NCBI GenBank assembly: GCA_036985955.1
Contig: BTQQ01000126.1
Coordinates: forward strand, 1 to 5,106
Reading direction: 5' to 3'
DNA length: 5,106 nt
Source: JAUZQZ01 sp036985955
GTDB lineage: Bacteria > Pseudomonadota > Zetaproteobacteria > Mariprofundales > Mariprofundaceae
In this document: positions 4,339 through 5,106 of the stretch, piece by piece
How the letters are laid out: each line of letters begins with the position of its first letter
Numbering within the stretch: the first letter of the stretch is position 1
Notes under the pieces: generated by a model
Told to the model about the DNA's origin: nothing
The model's input: only the letters and a program-made list of their open reading frames with translations
The model's database searches: none
Translations under genes and position numbers: made by a program

Positions 4339-5106
4339 TCAGCCCTGTCCCGCAACAGTCATGCCTGTGATTGCTACTGTGGGAACGGCACTGCTGCCGA
4401 ACCATGTCAGATCATTGCCGAGATGGGATATGTTCGCAAACATGTCTTTAAGATTTCCGGCAATGGTGATTTCCTGCACTGGCCGGGAAATCTTGCCCTT
4501 CTCGATCAAAAAGCCTGATGCGCCTCTTGAATAATCGCCGGTGACACCATTTACGCCAAATCCGATCAATTCCGTAACCAGCAGACCGCTTCCAATCTCA
4601 CATAATATCTTCTCAACCGTCCGGTTTCCCGCCTCCAGAATCAAATTGGATGTGCCAATGGAGATGTCGCCGGTCAATCCACGGCTGGCATGGCCCGTTG
4701 GTGCGCTTCCGAGGCGGCCAGCGGCATATCGGTCGGTCAGGAATCCGGTCAGTGTGCCCTGATCAATGATGGTCATAGGTCGGCAACGCGTGCCTTCGCC
4801 ATCGAACAGGCGGTTTCCTAATCCTTGGGGGTGGTCAGGATCGTCCACAAGGTGTACAAAATCAGGGAAAATATGATTTCCTTTCTGATCCGCAAGAAAG
4901 GATCGCTGTTGCAATACGGCACGTCCGTTAATGGCGGAGATTAGATGGCCGAGCATGGAAGTGGCCACACGGGGTTCGAATACCACCGTCATAGCACCGC
5001 CATCCATGCCGGATGCACCAAGCCTGCGCAGGGTGCGTTCCGATGCCTCCCTGCCAATCTCTTCGGGTGCGCGCAGGGCATTCGCCGAACGTTTCCTGTC
5101 CCACGC
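4339..5106 (-). CDS. pmbA: PmbA/TldE metallopeptidase-family protein, C-terminal part (5' end beyond window)
   Basis: TldE (PmbA) partners TldD in a cytoplasmic zinc protease that processes modified peptides such as microcins and degrades CcdA; TldE itself lacks the metal-binding HExxxH. The visible 255 residues are open at the right edge and correspond to the C-terminal half of a protein of about 450. The stretch shows EEIGREASERTLRRLGA near the start, MTVVFEP, then the family-typical region with DGEGTRCRPMTIIDQGTL and TDRYAAGRLG. The C-terminal signature is GFGVNGVTGDYSRGASGFLI, followed by the AGNLKDMFANISHLGNDL motif. No HExxxH is present, which agrees with the TldE rather than the TldD branch, although the diagnostic region may lie off-window. 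The reading frame extends without interruption to the window edge. It is followed by the PfkB kinase in the same direction. Confidence 0.94.
   Translation of the reverse strand, partial: AWDRKRSANALRAPEEIGREASERTLRRLGASGMDGGAMTVVFEPRVATSMLGHLISAINGRAVLQQRSFLADQKGNHIFPDFVHLVDDPDHPQGLGNRLFDGEGTRCRPMTIIDQGTLTGFLTDRYAAGRLGSAPTGHASRGLTGDISIGTSNLILEAGNRTVEKILCEIGSGLLVTELIGFGVNGVTGDYSRGASGFLIEKGKISRPVQEITIAGNLKDMFANISHLGNDLTWFGSSAVPTVAITGMTVAGQG

Noticed and set aside
4097..4534. Plus-strand 145-codon ORF spanning the kinase-pmbA gap
   Set aside because: It overlaps the coding ends of two well-supported minus-strand genes and has no recognisable domain or start signal.

Overview
The window is a bacterial chromosomal segment in which every supported gene lies on the minus strand, so genes are described here from the right end to the left. 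The protein types (PmbA/TldE, an adenosine-kinase-like PfkB kinase, a Can-type beta carbonic anhydrase, MerR/T/P/F/A of Gram-negative type) and the moderate G+C suggest a beta- or gammaproteobacterium. This is inferred from protein resemblance only; I cannot name a genus.

Right part (5106 to about 2584), ordinary chromosomal genes: the C-terminal 255 residues of pmbA (cut by the window edge), a 65-nt gap holding a small inverted repeat, a PfkB-family kinase, a 70-nt gap carrying a copy of a transposon-end-like repeat, and a complete beta carbonic anhydrase (can).

Left part (2594 to 1), a mercury-resistance module: merR starts inside the last codons of can (11-nt overlap). Next comes a roughly 260-bp non-coding insertion-like element bounded by imperfect inverted repeats, whose right repeat supplies the merR stop codon. 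Then follow a textbook MerR operator and promoter and a tightly packed operon: merT, merP, an unlisted 35-codon membrane ORF ending in Cys-x-x-Cys-His, merF and merA (its 3' part runs off the window). Junctions in the operon are 12 nt, an ATGA overlap, 17 nt, and another ATGA overlap, which implies coupled translation.

How it works together: MerR senses Hg(II) and opens the merT promoter. MerP binds Hg(II) in the periplasm, MerT and MerF carry it across the inner membrane, and MerA reduces it with NADPH to volatile Hg(0). The 35-residue protein would place a cysteine pair at the periplasmic face of the membrane and may be an extra relay component. The most notable points are this small gene, the co-directional merR tied to carbonic anhydrase rather than divergent from the operon, the mobile-element-like insertion between merR and its operator, and a merT message that appears to be leaderless.
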